From Ophiostoma sp. CBS 140.51 (Eukaryota > Ascomycota > Sordariomycetes > Ophiostomatales > Ophiostomataceae), in the NCBI GenBank assembly GCA_029298735.1, contig JANSLP010000090.1, positions 41,662-105,661 on the forward strand: a DNA stretch of 64,000 nucleotides, given 5' to 3'. Positions 21,158 through 31,292 of this stretch are shown piece by piece. The position numbers and the translations under genes are program-made. Position 1 is the first letter of the stretch; each line of letters begins with the position of its first letter. The notes under the pieces were generated by a model that saw only the letters and a list, made by a program, of their open reading frames with translations, was not told where the DNA came from and did not search any database.

Positions 21158-24100
21158 CTACAGCAGCAGACGGACAGCGACGAGGAGGGCGCTAATAGAC
21201 GCAACCAGAGTCGAAGCCTGGTTCTGCATGCCGCTGCTGGTAACAACAGTGGAGCCAGACGACGAGGGGGAAGTGGCGCCCTGGGTGGAAGTGGCGGCGG
21301 CGGCGGGAGTGCTGCCAGCGGGAGTGTTGCCAGCAGGGGTAGTGCCAGCAGGAGTAGTGCCAGCAGCAGGGGTAGTGCCGGCGGCGCTAGAGCCGCTACC
21401 CGAGCCGGAGCCAGAACCGGAACCACTACCTGAGCCCGAGCCACTGCCAGAGCCCGAGCCACTGCCAGAGCCCGAACCGCTGTCGCTACCCGAGCCCGAG
21501 CCCGAGCCCGAGCCAGAACCGCTGCCAGAACCGCTACCGCTACCCGAACCACCACCGACGACAGGAGTCGAGCTCGAGGCGGGTGAGATGGTGTGGGTCA
21601 GAGTGCAGGGGCAGTCGGTAATGGTGAGAGTCGTGGCACTCGACACAGTGTAGGTGTGCGAGCCCTGAGTGAAGGTGGTAGCACCAGGGCAGTAGGTAGT
21701 GTAGGCAGTGACGACCTCAGTAGTGGTAGTGGCGCCCGAGCCAGCGCCGGCACCAGCACCGTTAGAAGACGAGGCGGAGGCGGAGGCGGAGGCGGAGGCA
21801 GAAGCAGAGACAGTGTTGGAGGAGACGGCAGACTTGGAGGCAGAAGCAGAGACAACGCCCGAGTTGGAAGCAGAGGCAGAACCAGTGGCGGATGCGGATG
21901 CCGAACCAGAAGCAGGAGCCGAAGAAGCGACCGACACAGACGAAGAGGCAGCCGAGACAATGGCTGAGCCGGAGGCGGAAGAGACAGCCGACTTGGAGGC
22001 AGAGGCCGAGCCAGAAACAACCGACGAAGCCGAAGCAGAGACAATGGCGGAGCCAGAGGCAGAAGCCGACGCGCTGGCCGAACCGCTAACCGACGACGTC
22101 TCGCAATCGGCAATGGAGGACGAGCCGACAGATGAAGCGACCGAGGCGGACGAAGAAGCAGCAGAGACGATGGCCGAGCCGGAAATGGAGGCGCTGGCAG
22201 AAACAGAGGCAGAAGCGCTCACGCTGCCACTGGCACCGACACTGGCCGAGGAGGAGGCAGAGCCGCTGACGGACGAAGTCTCGCAGTCCGCAATGGACGA
22301 GGGCGAGACGGACGACGAGGCAGCGGAGACAATGGCGGAGCCAGACACGCTGGCACTGGCAGAAGCCGAAGCAGAGGCGCTTCCAGAGACAGACGACGTC
22401 TCGCAATCGGCAATCGACGAAGGCGAGCCCGAGACGGACGAGGCCGACGCAGAGATGATGGCCGAGCCAGAGGCAGAAGCAGAAGCAGAAGCAGAAGCAG
22501 AAGCAGATGCCGAGCCACTGACAGAAGAAGTCTCGCAGTCAGCGATCGAAGAGGGCGAGGCAGAAGCCGAGCCCGACACAGAGGCAGGAACCGAGGCACT
22601 GCCGGAAGCGGAGGCAGAAGCCGAACCGCTGACGGAAGAAGTCTCACAATCGGCAATCGACGAAGGAGAGGCCGAGGCCGAGGCCGAGGCAGAGCCAGAG
22701 ATGGAGGCAGGGACAGAGGCGCTGGCCGAGGCACTGGCAGAAGCCGACGAAGCACCAGAGACGGACGAGGTCTCGCAGTCGGCAATCGATGACGGGGCAG
22801 CAGAAGAAGAGGCACCGCTAGCGGAAGCAGAAGCAGAGACTGAGCCCGAGACGGGAGGAATGACGACCGAGTTGGAGGCACTGCCAGAGGCGGAGGCGGA
22901 GGAGCTGCCAGCCGAAGCGGAAGCAGACGCGGAAGCAGACGCGGAAGCACTGGCCGAAGCCGAAGCCGACGCCGACGCAGGAACAGACGAGACGGACGCA
23001 GCCGAAGAAGCCGACGACGACGAGCCCTCTTCGGACGTGGCGCTGCAATCCTCAGACTCAATGGACGAGGCAGTGGAGGCGGCAGAAGAAGCAACAGAGG
23101 CAGGGGCCGAGGTGCTGGCGTGGGAGGAAGAAGCAGAAGAGCTGCTGCTGGACGACGAAGAGGCCTCCTTTTTGATCAGGGTCAGAGAGTCACCGCTGCC
23201 GGCACCGCTACCCAGGACAAAGTCGAACGTGACGACAGACGCGTTGTGGATGTCGAGACGGGTAAAGCCGTAGTGGGTAGTGTCGAGAACAGCGGTCATG
23301 TCCTCAATGGTCTCTGACGACGACAGAGTGGAGTGGGACTCGATGTTGCCGGCCATGCCGTTGACAATGTGGGTAATGGACTTGCCGTTGTTGGCATAGT
23401 AGGTGTTGTTGTTGATGATGGAGTCGGAGTCAATGACACCGTTGGCGCCGAGCGGGAAGAGACGCTCGTACCAGTGGATGTGGCCGGCAAAGTAAGCGTC
23501 GACGCCGTACTCGAGCAGGACAGCCTCGAAAGCCTCGCGGATGTAGAGCTGGTACGAGGAGTAACCGGAGGAGTACATGGGACGATGGCTCATGACAAAG
23601 ACCCAGGGCGTCTTGGTGCGGTTGACCGACTTGAGATCGTTGACCAGCCACTGGTACTGCTCATAGGCCGAGGTAGTCTTGTAGGCATTGTTCTCAATGA
23701 AGCCAAAGGGACCGCTGTCGGTAATGTAGGTGACGCTCTCCTTGGGCTCTTCGGCCACACCAGCCGTGTCGCGGATAAAGGGCCACTCGGGGCTGTTGGC
23801 GTAGTCCGTCTCACCGTCCAGAGAAACGAAGTGGGCCAGGCCATAGTCAAACGAGTACCACATGTTGCCGACACCGCCGGACTCGGCACCGGGCATACGG
23901 AAACGGTGCTGGTAGGCCGTGTAGTTGCGCTGCGACGGCGGGCAGCTAAAGTAGTTGAGCCCCGTCTTGGACGCCGTGGAGTTGGTCTCGCCATCGACCA
24001 GGTAGGCCGTCAGCTCGTTGTTGGGGCCGTCAAACTCAGCACAGGCGGCCTCGTGGTTGCCAGGCATGACCATGTAGGGCACCTTACCGGCGACAGCCTG

Positions 24101-24988
24101 CAGCCACTGCTGCCACAGATCCCAGTTGCTCTCGTAAAGCACGCTCATGTCGCCGCCGTTGGGACCACCCTGGTTGGCAATCTCACCCGCAGGCAAAGGC
24201 GTGTCGTAGGCATTGTCCGGGTCCTCGCCAGGGGGGAGCGAGGAGGACGTGCCGTTGTAGCACACCGGCCAGTCGTCCTCGCAGGGCAGGATGCCCGAGT
24301 ACCAGTCGTCGGCATACGAGATATCACCACCATGCCAAGCAAAAGCCAGCGTGCCGTCGTCGGTCAGAGCCTTGAGCTGCGAGTACGTGCCCTGTGCGTT
24401 GGTGTAGCCCATGTCGTTGAGCACAGCCACCGTGAAAGGCTTGTCGTCACCGGCGGCGCGGGCGGTCGTGAACTCCAGGACATCCGAGGCGGTCGTGCCG
24501 TTGGCCGCGGGGATCTGGTAGTAGTAGGTCGTGTCCGCCTTGAGGCCCGAAATCTGCACCTCGTGGAAGAACTGCGAACACTGCGTCACGGCCGCCACCA
24601 TCGAACAAGGCGGCGTGCGGTCGTAGCTGTGCGAGGCACCCGTGGCCGTGTTGGTCAGGGCCGAGGCGCTGGTACCCCAGGCGACAGCGGGGGCTTCACC
24701 AAGACCAAAGGGCGTCTGGTAGTGGATGTTGATGCCGCCGGGGACGTAGGCCAGCGAGATAACATTGACGTTGTTGGTCGGGTTGGCCGAGCCAGGCGTG
24801 ACGGCGGGCGGCTCCACCAGGCGGGGGAAACCTTTACCGTTGCCGTTGACGCCGTTGTCGACCCAGTCGCCGACGGGCACATCGGGGCCCGTGTAGGGGT
24901 AGGTGGTGTCGACGGTAGGGGCGGCCTGACCGGAAACGGCCAGCAGAGCAGCACCGGCCAGAGCCGAGAACTGCGCAGAGGACTTCAT
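21158..24988 (-). CDS. GPI-type purple-acid-phosphatase-like metallophosphatase with very long Ser/Ala and Gly/Ser stalk
   Basis: This is a single exon of 1276 residues. I start at MKSSAQFSAL (24988), which gives a clean signal peptide ending near QAA (23). Residues about 70-175 form the N-terminal fibronectin-like PAP domain. Residues about 185-605 are the metallophosphatase domain with every metal-ligand motif: Asp192 (LNDMGY), GGDISY (220-225), GNHE (310-313), His468 (VMSHRP) and GHIHWYER (502-509). The family hydrolyses phosphomonoesters outside the cell. From about residue 609 the chain is Ser/Ala repeats containing six copies of the 13-residue motif SSIADCETSSVSG. A small wall-protein motif (VTAYTTYCPGATTF .. 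ITDCPCTLT), a Gly-Ser run, TTPAG repeats and a hydrophobic GPI-type tail follow. The stalk is about half the protein, far longer than in ordinary fungal acid phosphatases. Confidence 0.92.
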   Translation of the reverse strand: MKSSAQFSALAGAALLAVSGQAAPTVDTTYPYTGPDVPVGDWVDNGVNGNGKGFPRLVEPPAVTPGSANPTNNVNVISLAYVPGGINIHYQTPFGLGEAPAVAWGTSASALTNTATGASHSYDRTPPCSMVAAVTQCSQFFHEVQISGLKADTTYYYQIPAANGTTASDVLEFTTARAAGDDKPFTVAVLNDMGYTNAQGTYSQLKALTDDGTLAFAWHGGDISYADDWYSGILPCEDDWPVCYNGTSSSLPPGEDPDNAYDTPLPAGEIANQGGPNGGDMSVLYESNWDLWQQWLQAVAGKVPYMVMPGNHEAACAEFDGPNNELTAYLVDGETNSTASKTGLNYFSCPPSQRNYTAYQHRFRMPGAESGGVGNMWYSFDYGLAHFVSLDGETDYANSPEWPFIRDTAGVAEEPKESVTYITDSGPFGFIENNAYKTTSAYEQYQWLVNDLKSVNRTKTPWVFVMSHRPMYSSGYSSYQLYIREAFEAVLLEYGVDAYFAGHIHWYERLFPLGANGVIDSDSIINNNTYYANNGKSITHIVNGMAGNIESHSTLSSSETIEDMTAVLDTTHYGFTRLDIHNASVVTFDFVLGSGAGSGDSLTLIKKEASSSSSSSSSASSSHASTSAPASVASSAASTASSIESEDCSATSEEGSSSSASSAASVSSVPASASASASASASASASASASASAGSSSASASGSASNSVVIPPVSGSVSASASASGASSSAAPSSIADCETSSVSGASSASASASASASVPASISGSASASASASPSSIADCETSSVSGSASASASGSASVPASVSGSASASPSSIADCETSSVSGSASASASASASASASGSAIISASASSVSGSPSSIADCETSSVSGSASASASASASVSGSAIVSAASSSVSPSSIADCETSSVSGSASSSASVGASGSVSASASVSASASISGSAIVSAASSSASVASSVGSSSIADCETSSVSGSASASASASGSAIVSASASSVVSGSASASKSAVSSASGSAIVSAASSSVSVASSAPASGSASASATGSASASNSGVVSASASKSAVSSNTVSASASASASASASSSNGAGAGAGSGATTTTEVVTAYTTYCPGATTFTQGSHTYTVSSATTLTITDCPCTLTHTISPASSSTPVVGGGSGSGSGSGSGSGSGSGSGSGSDSGSGSGSGSGSGSGSGSGSGSGSGSGSGSGSSAAGTTPAAGTTPAGTTPAGNTPAGSTPAAAATSTQGATSPSSSGSTVVTSSGMQNQASTLVASISALLVAVRLLL
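21370..21560 (-). repeat. (Gly-Ser)n and TTPAG coding repeats
   Basis: In-frame repeats near the C-terminus of the phosphatase encode a run of roughly thirty Gly-Ser dipeptides, interrupted once by Asp, followed by several TTPAG-like units. They form a flexible wall-spanning spacer before the GPI signal. Confidence 0.85.
22090..22800 (-). repeat. Six coding repeats of the motif SSIADCETSSVSG within Ser/Ala dipeptide repeats
   Basis: Copies occur at about 22091, 22271, 22391, 22521, 22631 and 22761, spaced 110-180 bp apart and separated by variable (Ser-Ala)n and SGSAIVSA units. Each copy carries the only cysteine of its unit. Confidence 0.9.
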
Positions 24989-27900
24989 TGTCGGTTCTGT
25001 TGGACGTGCAAACGAGTGACTGACGACAAAAAAAGGCACAGAACAAGCAAAGCCCTATGATCGGCGAGGTTGGGGAAGGAAAATCAAAAAAAGGGGAGAA
25101 GAAAGAGAAAAAAGAACCCAAAAATAAAGGAACACGGACAATCGACTGGCGATCACCAGCTTATGAACCTACGAACCTACGAGCCCATGCGGAATCCATG
25201 TGCGCATTCATGCTGCAGTCCATCCTGGAATCCACAATGGCCATGTACTTCATCCTTGGTGGGGACGTTACGACGGGGGTGCGTGGTGTGGAAGGTGTGG
25301 AAAACATGGTTGTGGTTGTGGTCGTGGTCATGGTCGTGGAGAAGCGTGCGCAGTTGACATCAGCTGTGGACTGGACAGATCAGAGTGGGCATCGACAAAG
25401 CAAGCAAGTAAAAGTATGTTGTACGTACGCGTATGGAGAACAGAGGAAGCCATCACTCGTACGGCACCGAGCCTGCCGTTGACCAGGGTTGATGTCAAGA
25501 CAGAATGAAGGAACACGGGCACAGACAGGCACAGGATAAGAAAACGTGGGCAGCGTTGTGATTCGGTGGAGCATCGAAAGTACAGTCGGCAGCCGACAGT
25601 GCAGGTTCGAGTCTGCATCGTGGGTTTCTTCATTTTCTCATTTCGTCTGCATCTGTAGTCGAAAGACTGCACCCGTTTGCAACCACTACCCACCCACTGC
25701 CAAAATAAGCATCCCGGTTCCTGGTCCTGGCCTCTGTCCTTTTGTCGTCTTTTCTCGTCTGTCGTCTTTTTCGTGGCCGTTGACTGGCTGTCGTCTCGTC
25801 CTTTTACATCGCCTTCCCTGGTTCTTCTCTAGATCCACTTTGCACCTACCCGTTTGTGGCTTTCGGTCAAGTTTATGGTCGACATCGTTGTGCCTGGTCT
25901 AACGATGAGGACCCAGACAGACGAAGAAAAGAAGAAAAGAAGAGACAGCCTCCCGCACGCCGTCCCGCACATTTCGCATTCCAGCAATCAACAAAGGTGC
26001 TCACTTACACGTGGAGTGGGGCGCCTTGATGCTGTATTCTGATCAACAGGACCGCTCGATGCCGTTTGATGGCGCACGTGGGGGCTTGTCAAGGAAGCTA
26101 CCAGTAAAAACCCTAAGAAGACGACAGGGGTAACCCTTTCCCACATGCCCCATTGGGCTAACGGTGCAGCGGGCGAGCGAAAAGACCGATACGCAGAGAT
26201 GAAAAGAACAGAAAGGACAGAAGAAATCTGGGAATAAGCTTAATGGAAGCTTTGACGGCAAAATTGCTTTTTCTTCGTCGATATTGTTTGCCCTTTCTGC
26301 GCTGTGAACAACGGAAATAAAAACCAGCTAATGTCGTGCCTGTTGTGCCTGGCGGAGGACACGCTCCGCCTTGTTCCTGGACAACAAATGCAAGAACACC
26401 TCCTTCAGCCAACCGAATCACTGGAAAAGGTCATCACGGAGTATGTCGTAGTTGAGAAAAGGAAATTAAAGATGGAAAGACGAATAAAGTTTAAGGTCGA
26501 AGAATGCAAGACCACGTTTTCCTCCAGTGCCCCCAGTGCACGTTGTCACTTCCCCAGTAAACTAACTAAAATACAGGGCCGTTCCCTCCAAAGAAAGAAG
26601 TATTACTGTCTCTGTGCTGGAGATAGAGATCAGCGCTGAAGATGATGAACAAACCAGATAAGAAAACAATTATGTGTGTTCTGTCCCTCTTCTTGTAGAG
26701 TGACGTCCAGACCCAGTATATGTACAACCTCATCCAAGACACGCAAGAATGCCCAAGAAACGCCATGTTGACGGGAGGCGTGCTTAAGCTTTTTCTGTGC
26801 ACGCACCCGAATGTGCGTATGTGGCTGCGTCCCGTCTTGGAGGCGGTCTTGGGAGCCTTGGGAGTCTTGGGGTCTTGGTCTCTTGGTCTCTGATGGACTA
26901 GGAACGTGGGCAATCGTCGACAACTGACGGCTTGGCAAGAAGTTGTCTTGGTAGACTGATATTAAAACGAGGCCATGTCCACGCCTTCAATCTTCTTACC
27001 CAAGCTTCCAGCACTTGTCTGCCAAGACAATACTCTGGTGGGCGTGCGACGTCGTCTCCATACGGTCGGTGCCTGTGTTGGGTTAGCGCGGAAGTGGGCA
27101 GGCTGTCGACATCACAAACAGAGAGCCGACTTTCCGTGGGCCATCCCGGGCTTGAGCTCGCTTGCGCTTTTCGTACAGCGCTGCTCTTCTTTTTCGTAAT
27201 TATTTAACATTATTTGTGACTTTTAGTTTCTACTTGAAGAACTGGTCCTTGATTCTATTACCCGGCTTAATAATAAAGTGGTACATGTAAGTCAACTAAA
27301 ATTCCCAGCCAGTTTTGGAACAAAACGTTAAAGCCAAACTTCATCATGAAAACCTGCCAATAGGCAATTGAACAATGTATCGTATCGTCCATCAAGTTTT
27401 CCAAGGTCTTGACAGAGAGCTCCGTGGGCTACATAGATGATAGTTGTTAAATTGTTGAGCTTTTCCTGGTCAATTTCAGAAAGCACATCTCTGAACCGAA
27501 ATGAAAAGTTCGGCGTGTTGGTGCCCTGATCAATAATTAATTAGCAGCACATGCATGTTAACGTTCATACGTCAACACAAACCCGGAGGACATGGAGTAC
27601 ATTGATAGACACCAACTTTGAAAAATTGTCCAACAACCGTTGTGTTTTACTTCAAAAAGTTTCATGGCTTCGTGGCAACCTTTTTTGTATCGTCAACTTT
27701 CATATGATTTTATTTCATTTTTCTCACGCAAATATCCAAATGAATAAGAGATGATAGAAAATATTCGAATAAAAAGACCTTAGAAATAGCTTTAACACAA
27801 AAAATAAAAACGTAAGCTAACTTCGAAGAAAGGAAAACATCGTAGATTTTTTCAAGCAAAGATATTATTTATATTATTTATCAGTCTTCTTTGAAAGTTT

Positions 27901-28073
27901 ACACAAGGAGGCCCATTTATTCTTTATACGTATGAATGTTCCTACCACCAACAAGGCAAAATCATTGCTTCATGGCGTTTGTAAATATTATGGGAACAAA
28001 GGTGCTTTGTTTCATTTTATTATGTACATTCTTTATCATCAACTATGTACATTTGATTTCACCTCGGCACCAA
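24989..28073. other. 3.1-kb intergenic region, no recognisable gene; AT-rich from 27.2 kb
   Basis: About 25070-25135 is GA-rich (pyrimidine-rich on the minus strand) and probably belongs to the phosphatase promoter or leader. A short hexamer repeat of GTGGTT/GTGGTC type lies at about 25305-25345. A plus-strand T/C tract lies at 25700-25850. A TCTTGG-type short repeat lies at about 26835-26895. From 27190 to 28073 base composition falls to strongly AT-rich with no coding frame. Confidence 0.5.
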
Positions 28074-31000
28074 TTAATGGAACCAAAGATCTTGGGTGAC
28101 ACTGCCAGCATCCCACGTCGTCGATGCCTGCTCCTTGTCGGCAGTCAACAACCGCGGCGCGGCCAGCACACCCATTTTTTGCAGCGTGTACTCATACGTC
28201 CAGTTATCGCCATTAGTGCGGAAGCTGTCTGGACCGTACCATTTGGTGAGACCGTCGGGCAGGTGTAAAGCACCGAATGCATTGTTGCGGTTGCCGACGG
28301 CAGTCAGCGACACCGTGACTTCTTCAGACGGGGCGACGTCACCCAAGTCGACAATGTACGGCGGGAAGGCAATCAAGCCGCTGTCCTTGTTATTGACCTC
28401 CACCCTGAGGACCGGCGCCGAGAAACGCGGCACCTGCACGGCCGTCCGGTTCTTGCCCGGCGCAGCGACAAACTCGTACGTGACATCGCCGGCATAAAAG
28501 GGCAGCTGCTGGCGGGTCCAGTCGCCGATGCGGAAGCGGTCGAGCTGCAGGTCGACGACGGTAGCATCACGACCGTGCAGGTCGACGCCAAACGAGCCCA
28601 GGACATAGACGCGCTCGACATTGGTGCGGACGTCAAAGGGATACGAAATATCGAGGACGTGTCTGCCATTGGTCAACGCAGGGAGGGCAGCGGTCTCGAT
28701 GAAACGGTCGACCCACCAGCCCGTCTTGGTGTTGGGGACGTTCTGGCCATTGAGAGTAATGGTGGCCGTCTCAAGACCTTCGAGGGCAATCTGGGCGTCG
28801 GTGACGGGTGCCGACAAGATCGAGTCAAACTCAAATCTCAAATGAATGGTGTGCTCTGTGGGCAGGGTGCGCGGCGGCGTGCGGTAGGGCTGGGCCAAGT
28901 TGTCTTGACGCAGCGGTAGGCCGACACGCTTGCGGGCAATGTTGTCTGTACGCAAAATCTCTTCGGCATGGCCAGACCAGTCGGGCTCGTCATTAAGGCT
29001 GTAGCGGGCCATGTCGAGCATCAAGACGTTGGGCTCGTTGAGGTAAACCTTGTTGAGGGCGAGCTCGCCGGCGACGTGCCACTCCGGGCGATCGAAGGCG
29101 ACAAGGCCAGAGGGAATAGAGGAAGGAGACGCCTTGGGCTGGAGACGCAACAAGACACTACCGCAGCCGTCAAAGTGGAAGGGAAACGACGTCCACAGCG
29201 CGCCCTGCGTGTGACGGGGCGTCGTGTCGTTGAGAGCAAGAACATGGCCCGTCATGGTGTCCAGGACAGTGATATCCCAGTCGCCGCGGAGGTCGATCTG
29301 CGTATCGCGCGGGAACTGGCGGTCGGTGTTGCAGATAAAGACATAGCGGTCATTGCCGTCCTCGCGCATTTGGTACAGCAGCGAGTCGGCAGCACCACCG
29401 CTGCGAGTCAGAGTGGCCCGCAATTCACGCACACCCTCAAGTTCACGCAAAATATCCGTCTTGCTAAAGGGGACGTGGGCGGCCGTCTTCAAAGCGTCGA
29501 CAGCCTTGGAGGTCGGGACACAGTCGACCAGCGAGGGCGACGCGCCCGCCACAACCACCTTGCCACCGTCGGCCAGCAGCTTCTCGAGCGCGTCCAGCGT
29601 TGTCGACCGGATCGTGTGCAGTGCGGGGACGACGACGACATCGTAGTGGCCGTGGCCAAAGTGCAGCTTCTTGTTAGACGCCGTGACAGGCTGGTCGACT
29701 AGCAGCGACTCGGACAGGAAATCAAAGTCGACCAGGCCGTGGCACAGCCAGTCGGTTAAGTCGTTGAAACGCTGCTCCTGCTCCTTGGAGGCCGCCGACG
29801 TATCGTTGGGACCATACGCCAGCCAGAAGCTCTCAATGGGGTGCACGACAGCCACACGGACGGCCGGTGTGCCACGCGCCAGGGCATAGTGGATGCGTGC
29901 AAAATGGTCCTCGACCTTCTTGTAGTCCTGGAACCAGGGGCTCTGGTAGCCAATGGCGGCCGGGTAGTCGCGCTTGGCCTCGCCGGCCATGGAGTACCAG
30001 GCCAGATGGGGGCAGCGGACATTGACGCCCAAGGCCGCCTGCCAGTCGCCCGAGCCCTTGTGCCCGTTGAAATCAAAGGTCCAGTTGGTGACACCGTAAA
30101 TCTCGGAGATGACACCGCAGCGGCCATACTGGCGAGAGACCGACTGGGCCTGCTTGGCTGTGGTGTACTCGCGGGCATCACAGAGCATATCGATACCGGG
30201 GAGCTGCATGCGGCGGTAGCAGCGCATGGCCTCACCCACGGAACCCGTCTGCGTCGACAGCTCGGCCTCGTACATCATATGGCCCGTCAAGCCGATGCCG
30301 TTCTCGGTGCACCACGACGCGAATAGGTCCGTAAAGGCTGTGGCAAAGCGCTCGCAGACATGGTCGTGGAAGTTGTAGCGCGTCTTGGAGGCGTCGCGTG
30401 TATCCCAGACAATCTCTGGCAGGCTCTCAAACAGGTCGCTGCCATACTGCTTCTGATAGGATGCGGCCAAGTCGTTGGTCCACGGCAAGAAGACATCGGC
30501 CTTGCCGTTGGCATGCGCGAGCCGCTTCTTCATGGCAAATTGTGGCTCGTCCGTGAAGATGGCGGGCACCGTCTTGCCAAACTCGTCACCCACAGCCGAC
30601 TTGTATGTCTCATGCGTTGTGGCCACAAAGGCACGCATCGCCTCGGGGTTCAAGGTGTCGACATAGTGGCTGCCGTTGAACCACTCGGACGGAGCGTTGG
30701 TCTCCTCGTAGACGTACCACAGCTGCTCGCCCTCGCCGACATTTTCGTTTTCGCTCTCCGTCAACAGCCGACTCTCCACCAGATAGCCATCCTCATCCAG
30801 CTGGATCGCATATCGCGCCAGCAGCTGGCCCAGCTCGCTGCGCCGTGCCTCGGCCGAGTTGCTGCGCGGCGTGCCCAAAAACCCGGGGTGCGACGGGTCA
30901 CCGTACGGCCATGGCGTAATCAGCAAGTGCCGGCACCGGAACGACTCATTGTCCTCGGTAATCTTGCCGCCCGCGAACCCCGACGGCCACCGGTCCTCGT

Positions 31001-31292
31001 CATACAGCCACGCAAACATTTCATTGTTCTTGGCGTAGTCGACACATGCCCGCACAAGCCGCATAAACTCAGGGCCTAGGTACTCAACGTCCAGGCCGAC
31101 GCGGGTGTGCATGTGGAAACCGCCAAAGCCCATGGCCTTGAGCTCGTCGATTTGCTGCAGCAGCTCGGGCTCGGTCAACTTGTTGTTCCATGACCACAGC
31201 GGGGTGGCACGGTATTCCTTGCCGGGCGCCTGGAAGGTTGCGGGCGAAAAGGCCGTCCGCGACGCCGGGAAGAGGTCCCATTCGGGGGTCAT
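28074..31292 (-). CDS. GH106-like (alpha-L-rhamnosidase-type) glycoside hydrolase, no signal peptide
   Basis: This is a single exon of 1072 residues. The catalytic part begins at about residue 28 with RATPLWSWNNKLTEPEL, then GFGGFHMHTRVGL (55-67) and WLYDEDRWPSG (95-105). This (beta/alpha)8 start is characteristic of the GH106-like superfamily of large, mostly bacterial and some fungal glycosidases. Further acidic candidates are in AIFTDEPQF and VISEIYGVTNW. The middle (about 480-640) resembles the glutamine-amidotransferase-like domain of these enzymes (YDVVVVPALHTI, GGKVVVAGASP). The C-terminal third is beta-sandwich, including a sugar-binding-type jelly roll. No signal peptide is visible, so it likely acts in the cytosol on imported oligosaccharide. 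Exact substrate is unknown; L-rhamnosides are the family expectation. It lies 2 kb from an MFS sugar transporter on the same strand. Confidence 0.75.
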   Translation of the reverse strand: MTPEWDLFPASRTAFSPATFQAPGKEYRATPLWSWNNKLTEPELLQQIDELKAMGFGGFHMHTRVGLDVEYLGPEFMRLVRACVDYAKNNEMFAWLYDEDRWPSGFAGGKITEDNESFRCRHLLITPWPYGDPSHPGFLGTPRSNSAEARRSELGQLLARYAIQLDEDGYLVESRLLTESENENVGEGEQLWYVYEETNAPSEWFNGSHYVDTLNPEAMRAFVATTHETYKSAVGDEFGKTVPAIFTDEPQFAMKKRLAHANGKADVFLPWTNDLAASYQKQYGSDLFESLPEIVWDTRDASKTRYNFHDHVCERFATAFTDLFASWCTENGIGLTGHMMYEAELSTQTGSVGEAMRCYRRMQLPGIDMLCDAREYTTAKQAQSVSRQYGRCGVISEIYGVTNWTFDFNGHKGSGDWQAALGVNVRCPHLAWYSMAGEAKRDYPAAIGYQSPWFQDYKKVEDHFARIHYALARGTPAVRVAVVHPIESFWLAYGPNDTSAASKEQEQRFNDLTDWLCHGLVDFDFLSESLLVDQPVTASNKKLHFGHGHYDVVVVPALHTIRSTTLDALEKLLADGGKVVVAGASPSLVDCVPTSKAVDALKTAAHVPFSKTDILRELEGVRELRATLTRSGGAADSLLYQMREDGNDRYVFICNTDRQFPRDTQIDLRGDWDITVLDTMTGHVLALNDTTPRHTQGALWTSFPFHFDGCGSVLLRLQPKASPSSIPSGLVAFDRPEWHVAGELALNKVYLNEPNVLMLDMARYSLNDEPDWSGHAEEILRTDNIARKRVGLPLRQDNLAQPYRTPPRTLPTEHTIHLRFEFDSILSAPVTDAQIALEGLETATITLNGQNVPNTKTGWWVDRFIETAALPALTNGRHVLDISYPFDVRTNVERVYVLGSFGVDLHGRDATVVDLQLDRFRIGDWTRQQLPFYAGDVTYEFVAAPGKNRTAVQVPRFSAPVLRVEVNNKDSGLIAFPPYIVDLGDVAPSEEVTVSLTAVGNRNNAFGALHLPDGLTKWYGPDSFRTNGDNWTYEYTLQKMGVLAAPRLLTADKEQASTTWDAGSVTQDLWFH

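Noticed and set aside
22090..22800. CRISPR-like spacing of repeats
   Set aside because: The repeats are in-frame coding units with low-complexity spacers in a eukaryotic gene.
21708..23273. 521-codon Glu/Ala-rich plus-strand ORF
   Set aside because: It is the mirror of the Ser/Ala repeats of the phosphatase gene: repeat codons lack stops on the other strand. It has no domain and no independent start context.
23333..25060. 575-codon plus-strand ORF
   Set aside because: It lies entirely antisense to the conserved phosphatase domain. High third-position GC keeps the antisense frame open.
25560..25640. tRNA-like B-box (GGTTCGAGTCT) within a hairpin
   Set aside because: The hairpin loop is eight nucleotides rather than seven, and no acceptor stem, anticodon arm or A-box can be drawn around it.
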